This document shows positions 20,378 to 31,171 of a DNA stretch of 64,000 nt, one piece after another. The notes below the pieces were generated by a model, which was not told the DNA's origin, ran no database searches, and saw only the letters and a list, made by a program, of their open reading frames with translations. The first letter of the stretch is position 1. Every line of letters starts with the position of its first letter. Source of the DNA: Mesoplasma chauliocola (GTDB lineage: Bacteria > Bacillota_I > Bacilli_A > Mycoplasmatales > Mycoplasmataceae); assembly GCF_002290085.1 (NCBI RefSeq), contig NZ_CP023173.1, positions 124,001 to 188,000 of the forward strand, given 5' to 3'. The translations under genes were made by a program, and so were the position numbers.

Positions 20378-23242
20378 ATGGAAAATAAAAAAGAAGAAAA
20401 GTTTTTAGCTAATTACGAATGAAATGAAGAAAAAACAGCAGCTTTTGTTACAACTAAACAAAAAAGAAGAAGTGATTCAATTTCTTGAATGGTTACGGGT
20501 TTGGTTATTTTGTTCATCTCCGTATTTTCATTAGGTAGAATAACTGTTATTGGACAATTTTTTGATGATGTTATTTTCAATTTCTTATTTGGTTGATTTA
20601 AATACTTCATTTATATTATTCTTTTTATTGTTGATTTATGTATATTTTCAGGGATTAGATTTAAATTTAAAAAAAGATTTTTATTAATGGTTATTTCAAC
20701 ATTCATTTTATCTTGTTGATTAATATCTTTAATTTTATTTACACAAATAATAGCATCAGAAAATGAGAAATTAAATAAATTATGACAAAGTGATTTCTTT
20801 GGCCAAATGTTTAGTACATATGCTTCTGAATGATATAACCATTCTATTTTTTCTGGCGAGTATTACACACAAGTAATAGACTATTTCTTAAAAACTGGAG
20901 CTGATGGATATTTTAATTTATATAGTGGTGGAGGATTAACAGGAACTTTATTAGTTGCCTCAACTTCTTATCTATCAATTGTTGGTTCGTATATACTACT
21001 TGTTTTCCTAATGTTTATAAATGGCATGTGAATATTTACAGGTGACCCTTTATTCTTGTTTAAACCTAAAACAAAAAGAAAAGGTAAAGCTTTAAGAATT
21101 TTGACTTTAAAATCAAAAAGAAATCCAAATCCAAAAACAGCAAAGCAAATTATTCAAGAAGCATCAGTGGATTCAAAAGCTGAAAAAAACGGATGAGATT
21201 CAATTAATGTATTTGGAAATGAAGATTTTGATGAGGAACAAGAAATTCAAACTTCAGATTTAACAATTCAATTACCTTCATACGTTAAAAAAGAAGATAA
21301 AGAATTATTAGACCAAATTCAACAAGAAAATAAAATAGAATGTTCCTTACCAGAAGAAGTAATTGAACCTTTTATACAAAGTGAAGCTAAACAAGATTCT
21401 AGGATTCAAGCAAGCAGAAGTTTTAGAGAAGAAGAGCCACTTGACCCTCACCGTCCAAAATTTGTTTCAAGAAGAATAACAGATAACAGCAATCAAGTTC
21501 AAACTGTTGTTAAAAATCCGAATTTAAGACCAATAACACAAAATAGTGAATTAGTTAAACAAGAGCCTAATGTTATTGTTGAACAACAATCAATAACATT
21601 AATTGAAGGAGATGATACTTTCTTTGATGCTATATATGATTCACAACCTGAAAAAGCAAAAAGTGAAACACTACAAGCATTGGATGCTTTAAGCAAATAT
21701 GAGCAAAAATATGATTTACCAAAAGAAGAAGTAATCATTCAGGAAGAACAAATTACTGAAAAAATAGCTACACCTATTGTTGAACCTATTATTCAAGAAC
21801 AACAAGTTTATTTACAACCCGAACCTATTGTTGAAGAAACTGAAATAACTATTAATAAAAATTATAAATTGCCACCAGTAGATGTTTTAGCTGTTATGGA
21901 AAAAGACTACAACAAAGAAAGAGCTAATAAAGAAAATGCAGCCTTAAAGGCTTTAGCTATTGACGAAACTTTTAGCCAATTTGGAGTTAAAGCAAAAGTA
22001 ATAAATTCAATAATTGGGCCAAGTGTTATGAAATTTGAAATTCAAGCTGAACCAGGGGTTAAGGTAAATAGCATAACTAATTTGGAAAATGATTTAAAAC
22101 TTGCTTTAGCTACTCAAAACATGCGTTTAGAAGCGCCAATCCCAGGTAAAAATTTAATTGGAATTGAATTGGCTAATGCAAGTTCAGAAATGGTTTCAAT
22201 GCGTGAAATTATTGAATCAATCCCAAAAGAACAAGATAATGAAAAATTGTTATTTGTATTGGGTAAAAATGTTTTAGGTGAGCCTTTAACTGCTCAATTA
22301 AATAAAATGCCACATTTACTTGTTGCTGGTTCAACTGGATCAGGTAAGTCAGTTATGATTAATGCATTGATTTGTTCAATTTTGTTAAGAGCTAAACCAA
22401 ATGAAGTTAAATTCTTAATGATTGACCCTAAAAAAGTTGAGCTTTCAGTTTATTCAAGAATTCCTCACATGTTAGCACCCGTTATTTCAGATATGAAACA
22501 AGCAGCTAATGCTCTAAAAATGGTAGTTGCTGAAATGGAAAGACGTTATGAACTATTTATGGATCTTGGTGTTAGAAACATTGACGGATATAATAGAAAA
22601 GTTTCAGGTTCTAAAAAAATGCCTTTCCAGGTTATTATTATTGATGAACTTGCTGATTTAATGATGACAGGTGATAAAAAACAAGTAGAAGAATCAATTA
22701 TGAGAATTACTCAAATGGCTCGTGCAGCAGGTATTCATTTAATTGTAGCTACACAAAGACCTTCAACAGATGTTATTACTGGAACAATTAAAACTAATAT
22801 TCCAACTAGAATTGCATTTGCTGTAACAACAGGAATTGACTCAAGAACAATTTTAGATTCAATAGGTGCTGAAAACTTATTAGGTCGCGGTGATATGTTA
22901 TTTATGCCTCCAGGTGGTGGAGACTTAATGAGAGCACAAGGAGCTTACTTAAGTGACGAGGAAATTGAAGAAATTGTTGATTTCACAATTGCTCAACAAC
23001 AAGCAATGTATGCTGAAGCATTTGATCAAGAAAATTTAAAATCTGTAGGAACAACTGATGAATTATATTCATTGGTAAAAGAATTTGTAATTGAAAAACA
23101 AGATGCTTCGTCTTCATCTATAAAAGGTAAATTTAGAATTGCTGATGCTAGAGCCACAAATATTTTAAATCAACTAGAAGATGAGGGTATTGTTGGACCT
23201 AAAAATGGTTCAAGACCAAGAGAAGTTTTAGTTAAAAAGTAA
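20378..23242 (+). CDS. ftsK: DNA translocase FtsK/SpoIIIE family
   Basis: The product is 954 residues. Four membrane segments lie in the N-terminal part (about 38-60, 73-95, 103-130 and 195-220), then a long Glu/Gln/Pro/Ile-rich linker (about 240-500), then the motor: Walker A GSTGSGKS from 651, Walker B IIIDELADLM, TQRPSTDVITG and a C-terminal gamma winged helix (IKGKFRIADARATNILNQLE, GIVGP) that reads oriented DNA sequences. It pumps chromosome ends clear of the division septum and helps dimer resolution. The linker is the least conserved part. Eight or so UGA Trp codons, mostly in the membrane part. Confidence 0.95.
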
Positions 23243-23270
23243 AAGACCCTTTTAATTAGGGTTTTTATTT
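23242..23270 (+). terminator. intrinsic terminator after ftsK
   Basis: AAAGACCCT and AGGGTTTTT arms (one G-U pair), loop TTTAATT, T run. It starts at the last base of the ftsK stop codon. Confidence 0.75.
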
Positions 23271-23297
23271 TTTAAAATAATAGAAAAGGGTGAAAAT

Positions 23298-25064
23298 ATG
23301 GATTTAAAAACTAAAGTAAGTAATTTACCAAATAAACCAGGCTGTTATTTATATTTAAATAAAGATAAACATATAATTTATGTGGGTAAAGCTAAAAATC
23401 TTAAAAAAAGAGTTTCTTCATATTTTGACCGAGCCCAAAATCTTAAAACAACAAGATTGGTTAGAGAGATAGTCGATTTAGAATACTTTGTTGTTTCCAA
23501 TGAAAAAGAGTCATTGTTATTAGAAGAAAATTTAATTAAAAAATATAGACCAAAATATAACGTTTTATTAAATGATGACAAAGCATATCCATACATAATT
23601 ATTACAAATGAAAAAAATCCAACTTATAGATATGTTAGAAAGTTAGATAAGAAAGCATTAAGAAGTTTTGGTCCATTGCCAATAGGATCTAATGCAAGAG
23701 AAACTTTAATTACACTACAAAGACTTTTTCCTCTTAGAAGATGTAAAGGAGATTTAAAAAATCCTTGCTTGCATTATTTTATTGGTCAATGCAGTGGGGC
23801 ATGTTTTAAAGAAGTGGACAAAGAATATTATCAAGAACAAATTAAAAGAGTGGATAATTTTTTTAAGGGTAATATAAATGAAGTAAAAAACATTTTGACT
23901 ACTCAAATGAAAAAAGCTGCTGAAAATTTACAATTTGAAGAAGCTCAAAGAATAAAAGAACAAATTATTAGTTTGGATTTTGCAACTACAAAGCAAAATG
24001 TTGAATTCAAAAGTCAAACAGATGTTGACGTAATAAGTTATTTTATAGAGGATGAAAAAATTGCAATAGTAAATTTATTTTATAGAGCAGGTAAATTATT
24101 ATTTAAAGATGAACATACTCAATTATATTTTGAACAAGACATTACTGATTTAATTGACTCATTCATGAACCAAATATATGATAAAAATATTTTGCCAAAT
24201 AAAATAATTGTTGATAAAGAAATTGAATTATTTGATTTAAATGATAAGTATAAAAAGATAACTACACATCCGATTAAAGAAGATGAAAAAATAATTTATC
24301 AAATAGCTTTAGAAAATGCAAAAGAAACTATTAGAAAATCAAAAATTTCAACAACAACAAATGTGGGAAATGAAAATGAAATATTAAGTGAATTACAAGT
24401 ACTTGCTAAATTGAACAAAGAACCATATAGAATAGAAATGTTTGATATCTCAAATATAGGAAATGAATTTATTGTTGGCAGTTGTATTGTTTATATAAAT
24501 GGGAAACCTGTGAGAAATGAATTTAGAAAATATAACATTGAAAGTAAATTTACTTCAGATTATGATCGAATGAAGGAAATGCTATATAGAAGATTTCAAA
24601 AAGCTTTAATGGAAAAAAGGATGCTTCCAGATTTAATTATTATGGATGGTGGAATTATTCAAATTCATGCGGCAAAAGAGATATGTTCAGCCTTAGCGTT
24701 GAATCAGATTCAAATTATAGGGTTAGTGAAAGATGAATATCATAGAACTTCAATGATGTTAGATGTTAATGAGCAACAAGTAGAAATTAAAAAATACCCA
24801 AAATTATTTAATTGATTAAGTAGTCTTCAAATTAGAGTTGATGAATATGCAAAATCAGGATTTAGAAAAAAGCAAAATAACTCATTTTTAAAATCAGAGC
24901 TTGAACAAGTAGAAAGTTTAGGAAAAAAAAGAATTCAAGATTTATTTAAACAATATAATACAATAAGTGAAATTGAAGCAGCAAGTGATGAAGCATTATT
25001 TAAAATATTGAAAAATAAAAATGCACTTGATAACCTTAAAAACTATTTAAAGAATAGAAAATAG
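23298..25064 (+). CDS. uvrC: excinuclease ABC subunit C
   Basis: The product is 588 residues. The GIY-YIG nuclease domain opens the protein (PGCYLYLNKDKHIIYVGKAKN, residues about 13-33), followed by a four-cysteine cluster (RRCKGDLKNPCLHYF, GQCSGAC), the UVR motif (about 200-230, NLQFEEAQRIKEQI), the RNase H-like second nuclease domain (IEMFDISNIGNEFIVGS, MDGG) and tandem helix-hairpin-helix at the end (ESLGKKRIQDL). It makes both cuts around DNA damage located by UvrAB. AAAAGGGTG precedes the ATG. One UGA Trp near residue 506. uvrA and uvrB are not in the window. Confidence 0.95.
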
Positions 25065-25086
25065 ATACAATTATTTAACAAATATT

Positions 25087-25092
25087 ATATAA
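25087..25092 (+). promoter_or_regulatory. probable -10 box for greA
   Basis: TATAAT lies 30 bases before the greA ATG in a gap of 57 bases; no clear -35. Confidence 0.4.
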
Positions 25093-25121
25093 TTAAAAAG
25101 TTAATAAATTAGGAGAAAAAC

Positions 25122-25592
25122 ATGGCAAAAGAAATTATTTTAACTCAAGAAGGAATTGAGGAACTAAAGCACGAATTAAAACATTTATTAGAAGTAGTTC
25201 GTCCACAAGTTATTGAAGAATTAGTTGAAGCACGTAATCAAGGAGACTTAAGTGAAAATGCTGACTATGATGCTGCACGTAATCGCCAAGCAGAAGTTGA
25301 AGCAAGAATTAAAGAACTTGAAACAATGATTAGCAAGGCTAAATTAATTGAAAATTCTTCAGCTACTGATGGTGCAATTAAAGTTGGATCAAAAGTAAAA
25401 TTCATCATGTTAAATACTAAAACAGAAAGAGAAGTTAAAATTGTAGGAGCTGTAGAGGCAGATCCTTTTAAAGGTTTAATTTCTAATGAATCTCCAATTG
25501 CAAAAGCAATTATGGGTAAAAAAGTTGGAGAATCTGTAGAAGTAAAAGATATAAACAATCCTTACTCAATTCAAATTAAAGAAGTTAATTAA
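25122..25592 (+). CDS. greA: transcript cleavage factor GreA
   Basis: The product is 156 residues, the standard length. The N-terminal coiled coil (about 8-75) carries the acidic tip LSENADYDAARNRQAE whose Asp/Glu residues reach into RNA polymerase, and the C-terminal FKBP-like domain ends with PIAKAIMGKKVGESVEV. It rescues backtracked RNA polymerase by stimulating transcript cleavage. AGGAGAAAAAC precedes the ATG. It stands alone between a -10 box and its own terminator. Confidence 0.97.
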   Translation: MAKEIILTQEGIEELKHELKHLLEVVRPQVIEELVEARNQGDLSENADYDAARNRQAEVEARIKELETMISKAKLIENSSATDGAIKVGSKVKFIMLNTKTEREVKIVGAVEADPFKGLISNESPIAKAIMGKKVGESVEVKDINNPYSIQIKEVN

Positions 25593-25593
25593 T

Positions 25594-25620
25594 AAATTAC
25601 CCTTTTGGGTAATTTTGTTT
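25594..25620 (+). terminator. intrinsic terminator after greA
   Basis: Perfect nine-base arms AAATTACCC and GGGTAATTT with loop TTTT, then a T-rich tail. Confidence 0.85.
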
Positions 25621-25632
25621 TAAAGGAGTTAT

Positions 25633-26505
25633 ATGCGAAATCAATCGACATTTAAAAATAATAAACCAACTGTATACTTGGTAGGCACACCTATTGGTAA
25701 TTTAGAAGATATTAGTTTTAGAGCTTTAGAAGTATTAAAGAAAGTAGATGTCATTTGTTGTGAGGACACAAGAACAAGTCAAACTTTTTTGCAGAAATAT
25801 CAAATAAGTAAAAAGCTAATATCATTGCACAAGTTCAATGAAACTGATAGAGTAAAAGAATTAAGTTTACTTTTAAAAGATAATCAAGACATTGCTATAG
25901 TAAGCGATGCTGGATGTCCAGCTATTAGCGATCCAGGTGCAACATTTATAAACAAAATTTTACAAGCAACTGATTGCAATGTGACTAGTGTAAATGTAGG
26001 TCCAGCATATATTCATGCAATAGTTGCAAGTGGTTATCGAGCTAAAGAAAATTACTTTTATGGTTTTTTAGAACATAAAAGTGGAAATTCAAAAATGAAT
26101 GAACTAAAAGATTTGTTAGGGAAAAATAGCAAAGCGATAATAAGTTTTTATGAATCAGTCCATAGAATACAAGATACAGTAGAAAAATTAAGTACTATTC
26201 TTAATGCAGAACAAAGTGTACTAATTGGGAGAGAATTAACAAAACTAAATGAGCAATTTATGCAAGGCCCTATATCTGAATTAAATCAATTTGTACAAAG
26301 CGAAGAATTTATTTTAAAAGGCGAATTTGTAATAGTAATTGATTCACAAATAGTTGAAAACACATTTGTAACCAATGAGAAAATAGTTAAGTTAATTGAA
26401 GAACAAATTAAACAAGGATATAAATTAAAACAAGCATGTGAAATTATTGGAGCAAAAGTTAATAAATCAAAAAATGAGGTTTATCAAATATTTATTAAAA
26501 AGTAG
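25633..26505 (+). CDS. rsmI: 16S rRNA (cytidine-1402-2'-O)-methyltransferase
   Basis: The product is 290 residues. The tetrapyrrole-methylase fold is shown by YLVGTPIGNLEDISFRALE near the start, CEDTRTSQTFL, IAIVSDAGCPAISDPGA, the SAM-pocket segment NVGPAYIHAIVASG (Pro-rich GPSA region altered to GPAY) and FYESVHRI. RsmI modifies C1402 at the decoding centre. A GGAG site lies seven bases ahead of the ATG. The tRNA-His promoter begins just after its stop. Confidence 0.92.
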   Translation: MRNQSTFKNNKPTVYLVGTPIGNLEDISFRALEVLKKVDVICCEDTRTSQTFLQKYQISKKLISLHKFNETDRVKELSLLLKDNQDIAIVSDAGCPAISDPGATFINKILQATDCNVTSVNVGPAYIHAIVASGYRAKENYFYGFLEHKSGNSKMNELKDLLGKNSKAIISFYESVHRIQDTVEKLSTILNAEQSVLIGRELTKLNEQFMQGPISELNQFVQSEEFILKGEFVIVIDSQIVENTFVTNEKIVKLIEEQIKQGYKLKQACEIIGAKVNKSKNEVYQIFIKK

Positions 26506-26513
26506 AATTTTAA

Positions 26514-26542
26514 TTGACAAATCAAGGTAATTTTTAGATAAT
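26514..26542 (+). promoter_or_regulatory. promoter of the tRNA-His gene
   Basis: A consensus TTGACA (26514-26519), 17 bases, then GATAAT (26537-26542). The start would be about 12 bases before the tRNA. Confidence 0.75.
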
Positions 26543-26560
26543 AAAAACGTTATCTTTTAT

Positions 26561-26637
26561 GGCGCCGGTGGTGAAGTGGTTAACACATCAGGTTGTGGCT
26601 CTGACATTCGCGGGTTCAATTCCCGTTCGGCGCCCCA
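26561..26637 (+). tRNA. tRNA-His (anticodon GTG)
   Basis: A full cloverleaf of 77 bases is seen. The 5' end is an extra G(-1) that pairs with C73, the hallmark of tRNA-His, giving an eight-pair acceptor stem. D arm GTG/CAC, anticodon stem TCAGG/TCTGA with loop TTGTGGC (anticodon 26595-26597), T arm GCGGG/CCCGT with loop TTCAATT. The CCA end is encoded. It reads both His codons CAU and CAC. Confidence 0.97.
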
Positions 26638-26644
26638 TTAAGAA

Positions 26645-26678
26645 AAAAAACAAAGCAGGTTTAACACCTGCTTTTTTA
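26645..26678. terminator. bidirectional terminator between tRNA-His and the rhodanese gene
   Basis: Nine-base arms AAAGCAGGT and ACCTGCTTT with loop TTAAC; T run to the right and A run to the left, so it serves both converging transcripts. Confidence 0.85.
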
Positions 26679-26683
26679 TTTTT

Positions 26684-26983
26684 TTAATTTAAACCAAACA
26701 AGCCACCTAAAAGAACAAAAGTATTAACATAGCCTTTTTGTCTATAAGTTTTAGCAGTTAAACCACTTCTTGAACCATAATTGCAAACAATTATCAATTT
26801 CTCATTTTTGTCTGGAAAAAATTGCTCAGCTTTTTGAATTATTCCTGGATAAGGTATATTTATTGCGTCAGGGTGACTCAAGCCAGTCATTTTATCTTCA
26901 TGCTTTCCACGAACATCAATAATTTTATATCCTTGCTGTAGTAATATATAAAATTTATTTTTATTAATTTCGTAATTATTCAT
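26684..26983 (-). CDS. rhodanese-like domain protein
   Basis: The product is 99 residues, a single rhodanese domain. KIIDVRGKHEDKMTGLSHPDAINIPYP is the CH2A-like region (quoted: IIDVRGKHEDKMTG), and the active-site loop is CNYGSRSG with Cys67 as the likely persulfide carrier, followed by AKTYRQKGYVNTFVLLGG. Such small rhodaneses carry sulfur for tRNA thiolation or detoxification; the partner is not evident. AGGTGG precedes the ATG on the minus strand. It is divergent from rpiB across 73 bases. Confidence 0.9.
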   Translation of the reverse strand: MNNYEINKNKFYILLQQGYKIIDVRGKHEDKMTGLSHPDAINIPYPGIIQKAEQFFPDKNEKLIIVCNYGSRSGLTAKTYRQKGYVNTFVLLGGLFGLN

Positions 26984-27056
26984 ATTTCCACCTTCTTATA
27001 TAATCATTATCTCACTTAATAAGTTAAAATTATAAAAAGAAATATGTGGAGGTTTT

Positions 27057-27497
27057 ATGGGAAAAATATTTATAGCAAATGATCACACAGCAATTGAAAT
27101 GAAAAATGCAATTAAAAATCATTTAATAAGCAAAGGATATGAAGTGGTTGATTTAGGGAATAATGATGGTCAATCATGTAATTATGCAAATATTGGAATT
27201 ACTTTGGCTGAAGCTGTTGTTGCAGAAAAAGATAGTAAAGGTATAGCTTTATGTGGTACTGGAATTGGTATTAGCATTGCTGCTAATAAAGTTCAAGGAG
27301 CAAGAGCAGGTCTTGTTTATGAAGTTCAAACTGCAGAATTAACAAGACAACATAATAATGCTAATATTTTAGCAACAGGGGCAAGATTAATAGCAAGTGA
27401 AAAAGCAATATTGTTAGTTGATACTTTTTTAAATACAAAATTTGAAGGTGGAAGACATCAGGAAAGAGTAGGTACATTGGATGAATACAATAAATAA
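27057..27497 (+). CDS. rpiB: ribose-5-phosphate isomerase B
   Basis: The product is 146 residues. The LacAB/RpiB fold shows [19 protein letters not shown], the active-site Cys in [18 protein letters not shown] and the segment [13 protein letters not shown]. It interconverts ribose-5-phosphate and ribulose-5-phosphate, linking nucleotide synthesis to the pentose phosphate steps. GGAGG lies six bases ahead. Its last 17 bases overlap the start of glyA in another frame, suggesting coupled translation. An Asp in the first motif (NDH, usually SDH or CDH) is preserved. Confidence 0.94.
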   Translation: MGKIFIANDHTAIEMKNAIKNHLISKGYEVVDLGNNDGQSCNYANIGITLAEAVVAEKDSKGIALCGTGIGISIAANKVQGARAGLVYEVQTAELTRQHNNANILATGARLIASEKAILLVDTFLNTKFEGGRHQERVGTLDEYNK

Positions 27498-28719
27498 AAG
27501 CATTTTAGAATTTTTAAATAAGGAACTTGAAAGACAACAAAATCATATTGAATTAATAGCTAGTGAAAACTATGTTAGTGATGCTGTTTTGCAATTATCA
27601 GGAAGTATATTAACTAATAAGTATGCAGAAGGATATCCAGGTAAAAGATATTATGGTGGATGTGAGTTTGTTGATGAAATTGAAAAACAAGGTATTGAAT
27701 TAGCTAAAAAAATATTTAATGCAGGTCATGCAAATCTTCAACCTCATTCAGGTAGTCAAGCTAATGAAGCAGTTTATAGAGCCTTACTACAAAATGGAGA
27801 TAAGATTGTTTCAATGAGTTTAGATGCAGGTGGGCATTTAACACATGGTTATCCAATCAATTTTTCAGGAAATAATTATGATTTTAAATTCTATGGAGTT
27901 AATAAGGAAACAGAAGAGATTGATTTTGAAGAAGTAAGAAAAATTGTTTTAGAGCATAAGCCAAAATTAATTGTTGCTGGAGCAAGTGCTTACTCAAGAA
28001 TTATTGATTTTAAAAAATTTAAAGAGATAGCAGATGAAGTTGGAGCTTTATTAATGGTTGATATGGCACATATTGCTGGTCTAGTAGCTGGTGGTGTACA
28101 TCCAAATCCAATGGAATATGCAGATGTTGTGACTACAACAACTCACAAAACTTTAAGAGGTGCACGTGGAGGGATGATTTTATCAAAAGCTGAGTTTGCT
28201 AAAAAAATTGATTCAGCAGTTTTCCCAGGAACACAAGGTGGACCTTTAGAAAATCAAATTGCTGGTAAAGTTCAAGCTTTATATGAAGCAGACACTCCAG
28301 AATTTAAAGTATATGCAAAACAAGTAGTTGAGAACTCAAAAGCATTTGCTACTGCATTGTCAGAAAACGGAATGAGATTAATAGCAAATGGAACTGACAA
28401 TCATTTAATTAATTTAGATGTTAAAAATACATTAAATGTATCAGGAAAAGATGCAGAAAAAATTTTAGAAAGCATAGGAATTGTTTCAAATAAAAATATG
28501 ATACCTTTTGATCAAGAAAAACCTTTTGTAACAAGTGGTATAAGAGTTGGAACAGCTGCTATGACAACGCGTGGATTTAAAGAAAAAGAATTCATTGAGG
28601 TTGCAAGAATAATAGCTAGTGCTTTAAAAAATCAATCTGAAAATAATTTAACTAGTCTTGCAAAAGAAGTACAAAGTTTATGCAAGGCATTCCCAATTTA
28701 TGAGCATTTATCATATTAA
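27481..28719 (+). CDS. glyA: serine hydroxymethyltransferase
   Basis: The product is 412 residues, full length. The PLP lysine is K223 in [14 protein letters not shown]; other signatures are [31 protein letters not shown] and [12 protein letters not shown]. It converts serine and tetrahydrofolate to glycine and methylene-tetrahydrofolate, the one-carbon source for dTMP synthesis. No UGA codon occurs in it. The rpiB-glyA-upp order is a salvage and one-carbon group; glyA and upp are 45 bases apart, with a possible TATAAT near 28724 between. Confidence 0.97.
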   Translation: MNTINKSILEFLNKELERQQNHIELIASENYVSDAVLQLSGSILTNKYAEGYPGKRYYGGCEFVDEIEKQGIELAKKIFNAGHANLQPHSGSQANEAVYRALLQNGDKIVSMSLDAGGHLTHGYPINFSGNNYDFKFYGVNKETEEIDFEEVRKIVLEHKPKLIVAGASAYSRIIDFKKFKEIADEVGALLMVDMAHIAGLVAGGVHPNPMEYADVVTTTTHKTLRGARGGMILSKAEFAKKIDSAVFPGTQGGPLENQIAGKVQALYEADTPEFKVYAKQVVENSKAFATALSENGMRLIANGTDNHLINLDVKNTLNVSGKDAEKILESIGIVSNKNMIPFDQEKPFVTSGIRVGTAAMTTRGFKEKEFIEVARIIASALKNQSENNLTSLAKEVQSLCKAFPIYEHLSY

Positions 28720-28764
28720 TACTTTATAATATTAATAATTTGGACAATTAGGGGGAATATGAAT

Positions 28765-29388
28765 ATGGCATTTACAGAAATTAAACATCCTTTGATAATT
28801 GATAAATTATCAAGAATGCGTAGAATAGAAACATCATCAAAAGACTTTAGAGAAAATCTAAATGAGATAGCTCAATTAATGGTTTATGAAACATTTAGAG
28901 ATTTAGAATTGACACCAATTGAAATTGAAACACCAATGACAAAAACAATAGGTTATACAATTGATAAGCCTATTGTATTAGTTCCTATATTAAGAGCGGG
29001 AATTGGTATGCTAGATGGAATTCAAAAGTTAATTCCAACATCAAGAGTAGCTCACATTGGTTTATATAGAGATGAAGAAACATTAGAAATTCATCAATAT
29101 TTCGCTAAGAAAACTGAAAGCATTGCTGAAAGTTATGTGATTATTGTAGACCCAATGTTAGCAACTGGAGGAAGCGCAATAAAGGCAATTGATATTGTAA
29201 AAGAATGAGGAGTAAAACACATTAAGTTTGTTTGCTTAGTGGCTGTTGAACCAGGTATTACTAATGTTTTAACAAAACACCCTGATGTAGAAATATATGC
29301 AGCATCAAAAGATGAAAAGTTAAATGAAAATGGATACATTATTCCAGGTCTAGGAGATGCTGGAGATAGAATCTTCGGTACAAAATAA
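28765..29388 (+). CDS. upp: uracil phosphoribosyltransferase
   Basis: The product is 207 residues from this start. The PRPP loop [13 protein letters not shown] and the uracil-binding [12 protein letters not shown] mark Upp; [12 protein letters not shown] is also canonical. It makes UMP from uracil and PRPP. ATG at 28765 gives [11 protein letters not shown], which aligns with family N-termini, and lies nine bases after AGGGGG; ATG 28759 is only three bases after it and is less likely. One UGA Trp codon. Works with cdd, deoA and deoC elsewhere in the window for pyrimidine salvage. Confidence 0.95.
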
Positions 29389-29410
29389 ATTAGAAATTTT
29401 ATTTTAAACT

Positions 29411-29434
29411 AACTCCTTAAAATGGAGTTTTTTT
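29411..29434 (+). terminator. intrinsic terminator after upp
   Basis: AACTCC and GGAGTT arms, seven-base loop, then seven T. Confidence 0.75.
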
Positions 29435-29449
29435 ACTTTTTCATTTTCT

Positions 29450-29478
29450 TTTACATTTTATTTTTATAGGAGTAGAAT
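29450..29478 (+). promoter_or_regulatory. promoter of the atp operon
   Basis: TTTACA (29450-29455), 17-base spacer, TAGAAT (29473-29478), each one mismatch from consensus. Start would be near 29485. Confidence 0.6.
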
Positions 29479-29488
29479 ATTAAAGAAC

Positions 29489-29509
29489 GTAGTAGGCAAG
29501 GAGAACTAC
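29489..29509 (+). promoter_or_regulatory. leader hairpin presenting the atpI Shine-Dalgarno in its loop
   Basis: GTAGT and ACTAC arms enclose AGGCAAGGAGA, which contains the AAGGAG of atpI. It would sit at the very 5' end of the atp mRNA. Confidence 0.4.
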
Positions 29510-29513
29510 TTAT

Positions 29514-29909
29514 ATGGAATTAAAAAGTATATATAAAAATTGGTTTAAAACTAAGCCACTGTCAATTGTAATAATGATCGCATTTTTAACGGGAGTAACA
29601 ATGATTTTGTTATTCGCGTTAAAAATTATTAATTATAGTTGACTAACAGGTTGAGTTTTAGGAATTACCTCGTTTTTATTTGGTATTTTTATTAGTAAAA
29701 AAGCTGTTAAGCTTTTGTTGGAAAATGAAAATCACTTTTTATTTTACTTTTTCTTTTTATTAAGATTAGGTATCTATGCTACTCCGTTATTTATTGCTTT
29801 TTTTAATAACAATGTTATTTTTGATTATTGCGGTGTTTTAATTGGTCTTAGTCCAATTCTACTATTACCTTTTATAAATCACAAAATACAAAATATAAAT
29901 GTTTATTAA
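29514..29909 (+). CDS. atpI: ATP synthase-associated membrane protein AtpI-like
   Basis: The product is 131 residues with four predicted membrane segments (about 15-36, 42-62, 71-92 and 99-118). Primary sequence is poorly conserved, but the size, the four helices and the place directly before atpB match AtpI/ATP synthase protein I, which helps c-ring assembly or Mg2+ supply. AAGGAG lies nine bases upstream. Two UGA Trp codons. It is the first gene of the ATP synthase operon. The name rests mostly on position. Confidence 0.75.
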
Positions 29910-29930
29910 AAATTTTAAGGAGGGTTCAAA

Positions 29931-30812
29931 TTGGACAATATGACTGAAGGTCTATGAGAGTTCACTACACAGTTTAGTGCAATTATCATAACCACAATTC
30001 TAATTTGTGCTATTTGTATTACTTATAACGTTAAAGTCAGAGGACAAGAAGAAGACAAAGAATTATCAGGTTTAATAGTTCTTGTTGATATGTTTATCTC
30101 ATCTGTTGAAAATTTAGTTGTTTCAATAATGGGAAAAAAATATCGCAAGCTAACTCCTTATTTCTTATACATATGTTTATACATTGTAGTTGGTTCATTA
30201 GTTTCATTACTAGGTTTTGAATCACCTTCATCTTCATATACTGTTACTTTATCAATGGCTTTTGTAACATTTGTGTTAATTTATTATTTTGCGTTTAGAT
30301 ATCAAAAATGAGCATATCTTAAAAGATATATAAATCCAATGGAAATATTTACACAATTTACTCCATTACTGTCTATGTCTTTCCGTCTATTTGGTAACCT
30401 TTTAGGGGGATCAATTATTCTAGGTTTAGTTTATGCTTTATTCATTGGTTTTCAAAGTGGATGGGCACACGGTACTTTAGAATTTGCAGATGGACAAAAA
30501 CACTGACCAACATTTGGTATGTGAAATGCAAAAGATCCATTAGGTAATTTAGCTAATGGAACTGAAGCCTGAACTCTTCAATATACGTATTGATGATCAG
30601 GTTTAAACATATTTACAAGTGCTATTACTCCATTCTTACATATGTATTTTGATATGTTTGATGCTGTTATTCAGGCAGTTGTATTTACAATGCTATCACT
30701 TTCATATTGAGCACAAGGTATGGGAGAAGAACAAGAGTTAACTTACAAAAATGAGGAAAAAAATAGTTCAAGAAAAACTCAAAAATTAAAAAGAATAGAA
30801 TTACAAAATTAA
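29931..30812 (+). CDS. atpB: F1Fo ATP synthase subunit a
   Basis: The product is 293 residues. Five to six membrane helices are seen; the conserved proton-channel Arg lies in [16 protein letters not shown] and the last helices in [21 protein letters not shown]. An insertion rich in Trp and Gly (about 180-215, many UGA codons) forms a long loop. TTG at 29931 is chosen as start since AAGGAGGG ends six bases before it; the ATG three codons later is 15 bases away. Subunit a carries protons past the c ring. Confidence 0.94.
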
Positions 30813-30829
30813 AAGGAGATTTTAAAATT

Positions 30830-31141
30830 ATGTTATTTACAGATTACATGGCAAATTTTTTAGTAGGATACTTTAGCGTATTATCAAGTGTTCTACCTTT
30901 ATTAGCAGATACTACAACAGGAGATGGTCTTAAATTATTAGGGGCTGGAGTTGCTATTGTTGGTGTTGCTGGAGCTGGAATCGGACAAGGTGCAGTTGGA
31001 CAAGGTGCATGTATGGCAATTGGAAGAAATCCAGAAATGGCACCAAAAATCACATCAACAATGATTATTGCAGCAGGGATTGCTGAATCAGGTGCTATTT
31101 ACGCATTAGTTGTAGCAATTTTATTAATTTTCGTAGCTTAA
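30830..31141 (+). CDS. atpE: F1Fo ATP synthase subunit c
   Basis: The product is 103 residues. Two membrane helices form a hairpin: [25 protein letters not shown] and [25 protein letters not shown], with polar loop AIGRNPEM between (each named here by its ends). The ion-binding carboxylate is the Glu of [10 protein letters not shown] 30-residue N-terminal extension precedes the first helix and could be a signal-like segment, as in other mollicutes. AAAGGAG lies ahead. It is a proton-type, not sodium-type, c subunit by lack of the extra polar ligands I can see; this is tentative. Confidence 0.97.
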   Translation: MLFTDYMANFLVGYFSVLSSVLPLLADTTTGDGLKLLGAGVAIVGVAGAGIGQGAVGQGACMAIGRNPEMAPKITSTMIIAAGIAESGAIYALVVAILLIFVA

Positions 31142-31171
31142 GAATATAAAGAGAAAGAGGGTGTGTTATAA

